A DNA stretch of 13,942 nucleotides from contig CAYQIM010000033.1 of the NCBI GenBank assembly GCA_964417555.1, forward strand, positions 1-13,942, written 5' to 3'. The position numbers and the translations under genes are program-made. Of this stretch, positions 1 through 5,098 are shown piece by piece. Within the stretch, counting starts at the first letter, position 1, and the number at the start of each line of letters is the position of its first letter. Under the pieces are notes generated by a model, which was not told where the DNA came from, made no database searches, and worked only from the letters and a program-made list of their open reading frames with translations. The DNA comes from CAYQIM01 sp964417555 (GTDB taxonomy: Bacteria; Pseudomonadota; Gammaproteobacteria; Diplorickettsiales; Diplorickettsiaceae).

Positions 1-95
1 CGGCGTGATGCGTTTCCTGCTTCGCCCGTCAACGCACGCCTATCGCGGGCTCCTCAACTTCGCATTGCTTCCGCAATGCTCTCATTGTCTCGTCG
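1..95 (+). repeat. Terminal inverted repeat, left copy (structured, GC-rich)
   Basis: These 95 bases are the exact reverse complement of 13847-13941. The element is about 60% G+C in an AT-rich window. It can fold into several hairpins: GGCGT (2-6) with ACGCC (36-40) and GCGTT (10-14) with AACGC (31-35), leaving a 3-nt bulge, and a perfect 7-bp stem GCATTGC/GCAATGC at 62-79 with loop TTCC. GCCCG (24-28) could pair instead with CGGGC (46-50). Because it forms both ends of the window, it is probably a multicopy genomic repeat at which the assembly stopped. It also carries a short open frame at 8-100 that is probably not a gene. Confidence 0.95.
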
Positions 96-212
96 TATGA
101 AAGCTAATCCAATTCCATAAAGTATGGCCTTTTCAATGCCACACAGTTTTTTCTCTAATCGATCTAATCTCTGGATTATTCGAAATTCGCTATCTTGATT
201 AAACATATTCAT
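54..212 (-). CDS. Small phage-type protein, 3' end replaced by the repeat
   Basis: An ATG at 212 has a good ribosome binding site (TAGGA at 225-221, 8 nt upstream) and starts only 18 nt after the bet stop codon, so it belongs to the same operon. It encodes 52 residues: a charged start, a helical segment around RIIQRLDRLEKKLCGIEKA, and a short hydrophobic stretch (ILYGIGLAFI). At residue 40 the frame enters the terminal repeat (position 95) and stops at a TGA inside it (56-54). The last 13 residues (RRDNESIAEAMRS) are therefore repeat-encoded. The original gene was probably longer or ended differently. I do not recognise the family; layout suggests a small accessory gene of a prophage recombination module. 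Confidence 0.6.
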   Translation of the reverse strand: MNMFNQDSEFRIIQRLDRLEKKLCGIEKAILYGIGLAFIRRDNESIAEAMRS

Positions 213-229
213 ATTATTATTCCTATTGA

Positions 230-1088
230 TTAATTAGCTTGTCTTCTTATCAGCTCTTGTTCGGCTAAAGATTTGTAGTCTTTATTATTAGCAGATAACC
301 ATTGCAAATAATTTTCAGGTATTTCATCCATTGATTTACCTTTGTATTTGCCAATTGGCATGATAGGTAATCCTTCGTCCACTATCTCTTCAGGCGCTTC
401 TTCAGTAATAATTTCTTGTGTTTCAGCAGGTGAAATATTTAAAGCTTGTTTAAGCTTATCGACACCATTGACAGAGGGAAATTCTAGAATCTTATCGGTA
501 TCTAATATTTCTGTTTTTCCTTCCATTTCTTCATAGGTAGGTTCTTGGCTTACTTCTTCAGGAAATGCTATACGATATCCTAATGATTCTGTACACTTAC
601 ATATCATGAATTTAGGTTTTGTTAGCCACATTTTATTAGGCGCTGACGTTTTATTAGATGCCTTGGCATATTCCTCTTTCCAAAATCTTTTTACTGGAAA
701 TTTAGCTATTTTCCCTTTAATTAATCTTTTGAAAATCATTGAGCAGAATTCAGGATAAGTAACAGTGACACCATCAAGTGTTTCTGTTATATCAGGTCCA
801 AATACGGGTTCAGTAAACCCTAAAAATTGACCAGTTCTTGAAGCTTGAATTCTATATAAACCAATAGCAGGCATGATTACATCTTGATAATTATAGTTAC
901 CTGTCTTACCAGTTTTTAACTGGCATATTAACGGGATGAACTGGTTTTAACATGGGATCTAAATTTCTATGCTTACAGTAACTAATAATTAATGCTACAG
1001 TTTCATCGTTAGCTCCAGCGTAAACACTATTTTTTAATGCTAAAAATAGTTCCTTGTTATCTTCTTGTATTTTAATTGGCAAATTCAT
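230..1088 (-). pseudogene. bet: Phage recombination protein Bet/RecT family, frameshifted, with DUF3820-like tail
   Basis: This is a single-strand annealing protein that would work with the adjacent exonuclease in Red-like phage recombination. The gene is split by one extra base in an A5 run (plus-strand T run 913-917). The N-terminal piece starts at ATG 1088 after a GAGAGGA site and reads 59 aa before a stop at 908-906. Removing one A joins it in frame to the piece ending at 230, for 285 residues in total. The joined product has the Bet-like start (LKNSVYAGANDETVAL, then the KHRNLDP segment), the RTGQFLGF region and the KMWLTKPKFMI region. The last 45 or so residues (MPIGKYKGKSMDEIPENYL) resemble the DUF3820/exonuclease X C-terminal domain. 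The start overlaps the end of the exonuclease gene by 17 nt. If the shift is real the protein is dead; if it is a sequencing error the gene is intact. Confidence 0.8.
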
Positions 1089-1938
1089 ATAAATTCCTCT
1101 CAACAGTTCTAAGTAAACGATAACCACCTTTGGTTGCTTTAAACGTAACAATGGGTTTTCCAGCACACTGAATACCGGATGTTTCACCGATATAAAGTGT
1201 TATCTTGTCATTGAAATTCTTCTCTTCCTTTTCAAGTTTCTTTTTTTCTAGCTTTATTTCATGGAGTTTTTTAGCTGACTCCATCATTTCTAGGGTCGCT
1301 TCCTTGTAATCGCCATTATCTTGAGGATAAAGCAGCGAAATATCAGCGCGATTGGATGGGTCAGGCGGCTTATTTGCTAAGACATGTTCATGCCAAAAGT
1401 ATTTTTCTTTTTCTATGAGTGCTTTAATAATGGCTTCATCGCGTTTCACTTCAAAAGTCATCAAACGATTGCCACCAACCAAAGCAGCTATATAAGCTAA
1501 TCCATAGCCCGTAACCGCTAATTGGTGTTGAATTTGCGTCATGTAATGCAAGGGGATTTGATCTGTTCCTTCATCACCCCATTGATAAAACTTAAACGAT
1601 CGTTCGCTGACGTTTTTACATTCAACAATTTCATCCTTCCCAACTACCTTCCTATCTAAATGTGCAATCATCCAAGGATAATCAGGATGTTTTAAGGTTT
1701 GTGGGACTTCTTCGAGATAAATCCCTTTAATGTCAGAAAATAACTGGGCAATACTGTCTTCTAATACACTGCCGATATGGCGTGGATCATTGCAAGGAAC
1801 TTCTTCCTCTTCACTTTGCCCCATTTTATCCAGCCATAATTGATACGGTGTGCAGTAAGGATTAAGTCCTAATAAACTCGCTACATCACTACTACCGATG
1901 CCTTGCCTTCTTGCTTGTCGTTGTTCGGTCGTGATCAT
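1072..1938 (-). CDS. YqaJ-type viral recombinase exonuclease
   Basis: The 288-aa product is a lambda-exonuclease-like (PD-(D/E)XK) nuclease. Such enzymes resect double-stranded ends to give the single strand that Bet/RecT coats. Visible family motifs are GIGSSD (13-18) with the following LLGLNPYCTPYQLW, GSVLE (56-60), D95 in AHLD, the E-C-K core (106-108), and YMTQIQHQLAVTG (132-144), where Y and Q are usual. Residues 215-250 form a lysine/glutamate-rich helix. Start choice is clear: AAGGAGG lies just upstream of ATG 1938, and this ATG overlaps the stop of the preceding small frame as ATGA. Length and motifs look complete, so this is the one intact core gene of the recombination module. It is followed by bet in the usual exonuclease-annealase pairing. 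Confidence 0.88.
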   Translation of the reverse strand: MITTEQRQARRQGIGSSDVASLLGLNPYCTPYQLWLDKMGQSEEEEVPCNDPRHIGSVLEDSIAQLFSDIKGIYLEEVPQTLKHPDYPWMIAHLDRKVVGKDEIVECKNVSERSFKFYQWGDEGTDQIPLHYMTQIQHQLAVTGYGLAYIAALVGGNRLMTFEVKRDEAIIKALIEKEKYFWHEHVLANKPPDPSNRADISLLYPQDNGDYKEATLEMMESAKKLHEIKLEKKKLEKEEKNFNDKITLYIGETSGIQCAGKPIVTFKATKGGYRLLRTVERNLYEFAN

Positions 1939-2143
1939 ATGTCCTCCTTATTTTCTATTCCGAGAGCGAATCCGATAAATTTTTTCAGATCAGATTGACT
2001 TCGATTCCATGCTTCAAAACTATCCTTTGATGATGATTCCCATAGCCGAGCATATTAGGGCTTAGTGGCTTTTTATACTTTATGAATTGAACAATCTCCC
2101 AAACACAATTATCAAAATCTCTATAGGAGGAAAATTTAAGCAT
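1935..2143 (-). pseudogene. Small phage gene of about 69 aa, probably frameshifted
   Basis: ATG 2143 overlaps the stop of the 140-aa gene (ATGCTTAA) and is preceded by AAAGGAGG. As written, the frame gives 52 aa (MLKFSSYRDFDNCVWEIVQF and onward) and stops at 1987-1985. A second frame, open on its own, reads on to a TGA at 1937-1935 that overlaps the exonuclease ATG as ATGA. It encodes a plausible helical end (WNRSQSDLKKFIGFALG). Adding one T to the minus-strand T4 (plus 2016-2019) joins the two into a 69-aa protein filling the gap exactly. I do not recognise the family. The coupled junctions at both ends are the main evidence for a real gene. The exact site of the shift is inferred. Confidence 0.5.
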
Positions 2144-2558
2144 GAGCCACCCCTCCTTTTTTTGTGTTTATTTGGTCTTCAATAGCAGTATTAATATCCG
2201 CAATAAAATGCTCATTAGAAATAAAATCATTTAGGAGATATTCATCTAAAGCATCATGACTTTCTTTAGAAGCTTTACTTATAAGAATTTGGATAAGGCG
2301 ATCTATTATTTCGAAATAATCCTCATTATCGATAAAAACAGCGTTTCTTTCAGTTTTGATGATTTCCATGACGAGATTAAATCTTAGGTCATCAGGTAAA
2401 TCGTCATAGCTCTCATAGCCATTATTTACAGAATCTATAATCATCCGATCATATTCTTTTGACACACACCATCGACTCTTTCTCCATTCAGGAATGGTGT
2501 TTTGAGCATAGCTTGAACTTAAAGGCGCTACATGTGCTAGATGTTGTACGTTACCCAT
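2136..2558 (-). CDS. Hypothetical phage protein, 140 aa
   Basis: Soluble, acidic and mostly helical, with no signal peptide or membrane segment. I do not recognise the family. The start is supported by GGAGG six nucleotides upstream of ATG 2558. That site lies inside the end of the 142-aa gene, and the ATG overlaps its stop (ATGGGTAA). The product shares two traits with the upstream 142-aa protein: an ESH[ND]ALD motif (here residues 99-105) and a C-terminus ending in VAH plus a small residue. The pair may be distant paralogues or the motif may be chance. Position upstream of an exonuclease and a Bet protein suggests an early prophage gene. No function is proposed. Confidence 0.7.
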   Translation of the reverse strand: MGNVQHLAHVAPLSSSYAQNTIPEWRKSRWCVSKEYDRMIIDSVNNGYESYDDLPDDLRFNLVMEIIKTERNAVFIDNEDYFEIIDRLIQILISKASKESHDALDEYLLNDFISNEHFIADINTAIEDQINTKKGGVAHA

Positions 2559-2979
2559 GAGCCACCTCCTTTGCTAAGGCGGAGGAATAAGACTCGAAAC
2601 CATCGTATAGGGCCAGATTATGGGCTGTATCTAATAGAAGGTTTCTTAATTTAGTTAGGTCATCAGCCGCTTCTATCAGAAGGTCTGCGCTTTGTTTTTG
2701 ACAAAGGTATAAGGATTGAAGAGAAGGATAGGGATTAATATCAACATCCAACGCATTATGTGATTCTTCAATACCTATTTGGAATGACTCCAAAAACATC
2801 TCTAATGCTTCGATTAAACTGCCAAATTGAATACCCTTTTTAGTAGTCTTTAACTCATCAATTAAATCCTTTACATAAGCTGATATTTGGTAGCATTGTG
2901 GTAGATAATCGGTAGCTAGTTTTCTTAGCTGAGATGATTGCGGTAAATGGACGGATTGATTTAAGATGGGGTTAGCCAT
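2551..2979 (-). CDS. Hypothetical phage protein, 142 aa, first gene of operon
   Basis: The first gene of the tightly packed phage operon. ATG 2979 has AGGAGT five bases upstream. The product is helical, leucine-rich and probably soluble, with long amphipathic stretches around 33-70 and 85-130. It carries ESHNALD at 72-78, also found (as ESHDALD) in the next protein. Its 3' end encodes AKEVAHG and also supplies the ribosome binding site of the next gene, which it overlaps by 8 nt. I do not recognise the family and find no catalytic motif. Layout argues for an early recombination or replication operon of a prophage. Confidence 0.7.
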   Translation of the reverse strand: MANPILNQSVHLPQSSQLRKLATDYLPQCYQISAYVKDLIDELKTTKKGIQFGSLIEALEMFLESFQIGIEESHNALDVDINPYPSLQSLYLCQKQSADLLIEAADDLTKLRNLLLDTAHNLALYDGFESYSSALAKEVAHG

Positions 2980-3007
2980 AGTTTACTCCTAGTAAGTAGA
3001 TTGTGGT

Positions 3008-3047
3008 TAGCTGGTAGTTGGGATTGCCGTCCCTTCTATCAGCGCTA
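3008..3047 (-). promoter_or_regulatory. Structured 5' leader of the phage operon
   Basis: The 110 bases between the 142-aa gene and the next gene upstream hold a nested hairpin. TAGC/GCTA outer arms (3008-3011 and 3044-3047) continue through TGGTAG/CTATCA with one wobble pair and a 2-nt bulge, and an inner GGGA/TCCC stem lies at 3020-3033. It would lie in the 5' untranslated RNA about 30 nt before the 142-aa start codon. It could be a leader control element, a protein site or a leftover terminator. There is no long U run, so an ordinary terminator is not supported. Confidence 0.35.
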
Positions 3048-3089
3048 TTTGTTACTATATGCACATTTAATGTATTAAATTACAAGTGC

Positions 3090-3290
3090 TTAGTCAACCT
3101 TTTTTATCATTTTAAGTATTTTCTTATTGTCTCCCTGTATTGCATCTTTAATAAGTAACTCGACAACGGCATTCATTGAAAGCTTTATATTTAGGTGTTC
3201 GTTGATCTTATTGGTCAATTCTTTTAGACCATCAATAGTTGTTTTGCGAAATCTAAAGGTTTTAATTGCAGTTTCATCGTTTTTGGACAT
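3090..3290 (-). CDS. Small ribbon-helix-helix-like DNA-binding protein
   Basis: The 66-aa product starts at ATG 3290 with a modest GGAAG site. The pattern IKTFRFRKTTIDGLKELTNK, then KLSMNAVVELLIKDAI, fits a ribbon-helix-helix fold: a short basic strand (about 9-14), helix A (about 17-31) and helix B (about 36-51). A lysine-rich tail follows. Such proteins bind DNA as dimers and often repress their own promoter or act as antitoxins. No partner toxin is next to it: the neighbouring PIN gene already has its own antitoxin. An inverted repeat over its probable promoter supports autoregulation. It may be a regulator of the phage operon that starts 111 bp further on. Family call from sequence pattern only. 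Confidence 0.55.
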   Translation of the reverse strand: MSKNDETAIKTFRFRKTTIDGLKELTNKINEHLNIKLSMNAVVELLIKDAIQGDNKKILKMIKKVD

Positions 3291-3331
3291 TTATGCTTCC
3301 AACAAAAATATAGGTAAAATTTAAACATATA

Positions 3332-3368
3332 TGATGTATTATAAAATATGTATATTTAGCATACATCA
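3332..3368 (-). promoter_or_regulatory. Probable promoter and operator of the ribbon-helix-helix gene
   Basis: Perfect 8-bp inverted arms TGATGTAT (3332-3339) and ATACATCA (3361-3368) flank an AT-rich core that contains a near-palindrome (AAATATGTATATTT). On the minus strand a TATAAT hexamer (3343-3338) overlaps the downstream arm and TTGATG covers the upstream arm, though with a long 20-bp spacer. The start codon is about 45 bp downstream. The layout suits a dimeric repressor blocking its own promoter. Confidence 0.45.
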
Positions 3369-3378
3369 AATAGTACCA

Positions 3379-3783
3379 CTATAGATATTGAGTAACAAAT
3401 TTACTTGGAGTGATAATTTCAATTCCACTATATCCTGTAACAGTAAGTAAATCAGCATCGCCACTAATAATTAAATAACATTGTGCTGTTAATGCTGCTG
3501 CAATGAATTTATCGTCATCTGGATCACGTGAGACAGGTTCTTTAAGTTTAGTTGAAGGGAATAATTCGCTTTCTTTAACTATTAAGTTAATAATGGAATC
3601 TATATTTATATTGGGGTACTTTTTTGATAAAACAGAACTTACCCTTGTATATTCTTCTATAATGTCCAGTGAGCAAACAATTTTTATTTTCTCATCGTAC
3701 CATGCGTTTATGATTTTAGATGGAGCACCTGACCAAAATATCCCAGAAATAAAAACATTTGTGTCTAAAACAAGTCTTATCAT
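3379..3783 (-). CDS. PIN-domain toxin of a type II toxin-antitoxin system
   Basis: The 134-aa product is a PIN-fold ribonuclease of the COG1569-like (VapC-related) group. The usual acidic metal-binding residues are present: D7 in LVLDTNVF, E44 in DIIEEY, D91 in DPDDDKF, and D109 or D111 in ISGDADLL. The closing segment GIEIITPSKFV is typical, where the last strand is followed by a P-x-x-F/E motif. In related systems the enzyme cuts cellular RNA when its antitoxin is lost. ATG 3783 overlaps the antitoxin stop as ATGA (4 nt), so the two are translationally coupled. It is full length with no missing active-site residue. The exact RNA target cannot be read from sequence. Confidence 0.88.
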   Translation of the reverse strand: MIRLVLDTNVFISGIFWSGAPSKIINAWYDEKIKIVCSLDIIEEYTRVSSVLSKKYPNINIDSIINLIVKESELFPSTKLKEPVSRDPDDDKFIAAALTAQCYLIISGDADLLTVTGYSGIEIITPSKFVTQYL

Positions 3784-4040
3784 TTTTTGCGAGCTTCTTT
3801 AATTGCCACTTTAATATCATTTTTCTTTAACCCTGCTTTTTTGGCTACATTACGTGCCTTTTTAAGCAAAAAATTGAATTCATTTTTATCTGAGTAAGAA
3901 ATAGTTTTTAAGACAACTACATCATCTTCAGCCAGTACAAGAAATTGGTCACCTACATGAAGATTCATTTGCTCTCTAATTTCTTCCGGAATTACTATTT
4001 GACCCTTAGACGATAACCTAGCAGTCGCTAATCGGCTCAT
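3780..4040 (-). CDS. AbrB/SpoVT-type antitoxin
   Basis: The 86-aa product begins with a swapped-hairpin DNA-binding domain (about 5-45: ATARLSSKGQIVIPEEIREQ, then NLHVGDQFLVL), the classic SKGQ-x-x-IP-x-x-IR pattern of AbrB/MazE/VapB antitoxins. The lysine-rich C-terminal half (55-86) is the part expected to wrap and inhibit the toxin. ATG 4040 has an AGGTGA site 4 nt upstream. It precedes the PIN toxin with a 4-nt overlap, the usual antitoxin-first order. A perfect palindrome just upstream is the likely autoregulatory operator. Confidence 0.88.
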   Translation of the reverse strand: MSRLATARLSSKGQIVIPEEIREQMNLHVGDQFLVLAEDDVVVLKTISYSDKNEFNFLLKKARNVAKKAGLKKNDIKVAIKEARKK

Positions 4041-4052
4041 ATTTTCACCTCG

Positions 4053-4078
4053 ATATAATCTTACTAGTAAGATTATAT
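4053..4078 (-). promoter_or_regulatory. Palindromic operator and -10 box of the toxin-antitoxin operon
   Basis: A perfect 26-bp palindrome, half-site ATATAATCTTACT, ends 12 bp before the antitoxin start codon. A consensus TATAAT (-10, minus strand 4077-4072) lies within its upstream half, with a weak TTTTAT 17 bp further upstream. Antitoxin binding here would block RNA polymerase, the standard autorepression scheme for such operons. The rest of 4041-4205 shows no gene. Confidence 0.65.
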
Positions 4079-4181
4079 GATATAAGAAACAATTATAAAA
4101 GCTAATTTTTCATATAAGACAGTTCAAAATATAAACGATTAGATAGGTGATATAATATGTTTTGGTAAAGGATTCTACTAA

Positions 4182-4388
4182 CTACCGAAAGATAAAGATA
4201 TTATTATGACACTAGCTCAGCAATTAGAACAAAAAGGTCTACAACAAGGGCTACAGCAAGGTATAGAACAAGGCAAATACCGAAAAGCTATAGCCATAGC
4301 TAAAAATCTTCTAAACGATGGAACTTCCCCTCAAGCTGTCCAAAGATTAACCGGATTATCTGAAAAAGAAGTGATGGAATTAGCTTAA
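4182..4388 (+). pseudogene. C-terminal remnant of an Rpn-family (PD-(D/E)XK) recombination-promoting nuclease
   Basis: The frame is open from 4182 after a TAA at 4179 and has an ATG at 4206 (60 aa). The content matches the end of Rpn/transposase-type nucleases: IIMTLAQQLEQKG, then the GLQQGLQQGIEQGKY glutamine-glycine repeats, then a helical tail (IAKNLLNDGTSPQAVQRLTG). The catalytic nuclease domain, normally 200 or more residues upstream, is absent. No convincing ribosome binding site precedes the ATG. I read it as a decayed fragment. Intact relatives act as mobile DNA nucleases and are often multicopy in intracellular bacteria. A short stand-alone gene making only the tail is possible but less likely. 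Confidence 0.65.
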
Positions 4389-4425
4389 AAGCGCTATTTA
4401 TAAAACAATAAGGAGGTTCGATTTT

Positions 4426-4665
4426 ATGCGTTATCCCCTTAATCCGGAATTTGATGCAAGACTAAAAGAAGTATTTGATGAAATTGGTTACCCTAAAGAG
4501 GGGCAAGAGGTACTTTTAGAATTAATGGATCGTGCTGCCTTGGCTTTCTCCGATAAAGTGTGTTTCCGTATTGCCAAAGACCTATTAGAAGAAGGTTTAT
4601 CCCCTGAAAAAATTAAACGCATTACTGGTTGTGATGTAGAACAATTTACATCCACTATACATTAA
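4426..4665 (+). CDS. Hypothetical 79-aa protein with an Rpn-like helical tail
   Basis: Preceded by a strong AGGAGG with 9-nt spacing, so translation from ATG 4426 is likely. I do not recognise the first 50 residues (MRYPLNPEFDARLKEVFDEI, then a helix containing EVLLELMDRAALAF). The C-terminal part, RIAKDLLEEGLSPEKIKRIT, matches the tail of the upstream Rpn remnant in the pattern IAK-x-LL-x-x-G-x-SP-x-x-x-x-R-x-TG. This suggests a small accessory protein or a domain shared with Rpn-type nucleases. It is 37 nt downstream of the remnant on the same strand, so the two may be co-transcribed. Confidence 0.65.
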   Translation: MRYPLNPEFDARLKEVFDEIGYPKEGQEVLLELMDRAALAFSDKVCFRIAKDLLEEGLSPEKIKRITGCDVEQFTSTIH

Positions 4666-4677
4666 TTACCTTTTTCT

Positions 4678-4749
4678 CTAATTTACCCTAAAAATCCTTG
4701 CGCGACTTTTGCGCGACTGAACATGACACACATCGCCATTATTATACAT
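4678..4749 (-). pseudogene. Possible integrase C-terminal tail remnant, left copy
   Basis: A 23-codon frame ends in QSRKSRARIF, similar to SSHKSPAR-stop-F in the remnant at 4901-5086. At DNA level 4696-4716 and 4904-4924 match in 17 of 21 positions. Tyrosine integrases that use tRNA genes often end in such a basic S-x-K-S-P tail. The sequence between this tail and the tRNA piece (4750-4812) shows no further clear homology. The call rests on a short match. Confidence 0.3.
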
Positions 4750-4812
4750 TTGTAAGGGTCGTCCTGTTTATAATAATGTTGTTTTTTCAATAAGTTACGA
4801 TCTAAGTGCCTA

Positions 4813-4858
4813 ACTGAAAATCTTTGTGTCGGTGGTTCGATTCCGCCTTCGGCCACCA
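4813..4858 (+). tRNA. 3' half of tRNA-Phe (GAA), partial; probable attachment-site scar
   Basis: The segment holds the tRNA-Phe anticodon loop (ACTGAAAATC, anticodon GAA), the 3' anticodon strand TCTTT, the variable loop GTGTC, a T arm (GGTGG-TTCGATT-CCGCC, 4831-4847), the acceptor 3' strand TTCGGCC and an encoded CCA (4856-4858). The matching 5' half (expected to begin GGCCGAA) is not present upstream, so this is not a working gene. A tRNA 3' half left at one end of an insertion is the usual footprint of an element that integrated in a tRNA and rebuilt the full gene at its other end. It fits an element lying to the left. Confidence 0.85.
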
Positions 4859-4900
4859 GAAAAATCAACGACTTACACCAATTTTAAACTTCCTCGCAAA

Positions 4901-5086
4901 TCACCGTGCGGGACTTTTGTGGGAGCTAGCACTTTTCTTGTTGGCTGATCGAATTAAATTACCTAACTCTACTTGTGAATAATGCGTCGTAATATGACCG
5001 CTGAAAATCTTTGTGATGGAAGAAAGTACTTCTTCCTCATCTTCATTTTTCCAAGTACCTGCAGTAGGAGAAACTGCCAAGTTGAT
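4901..5086 (-). pseudogene. C-terminal remnant of a phage tyrosine integrase
   Basis: The frame is open from 5086, after a TGA at 5089-5087, to a TGA at 4903-4901 (61 codons). It reads GHITTHYSQVELGNLIRSAN, the end of tyrosine integrases in which the catalytic tyrosine lies in THYS, followed by the basic SSHKSPAR tail. The R, K and H catalytic boxes upstream are missing. The stop may also be premature, since FARKFKIGVSR follows in frame. Its 3' end points at the CCA end of the tRNA-Phe fragment 42 bp away, the normal place for an integrase next to its attachment site. It is non-functional as it stands. Residues upstream of the THYS part match less convincingly. Confidence 0.6.
5001..5015 (+). 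repeat. 15-bp direct repeat of the tRNA-Phe anticodon segment
   Basis: CTGAAAATCTTTGTG occurs here and at 4814-4828 inside the tRNA-Phe half, 187 bp apart and in the same orientation. Here it lies within the integrase remnant frame (encoding TKIFS on the minus strand). The length and sequence suit an integrase core site. Confidence 0.7.
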
Positions 5087-5098
5087 TCAAAGTTATAT

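Noticed and set aside
906..1187. 93-codon frame as a separate gene with a longer N-terminus
   Set aside because: Its first 33 codons are the exonuclease gene read in another frame; the real start is ATG 1088 with its own binding site, and it is the first part of bet.
4683..4868. 61-codon minus-strand frame containing GGIEPPTQ
   Set aside because: This is the well-known false translation of a tRNA 3' half read backwards; the tRNA-Phe fragment explains it.
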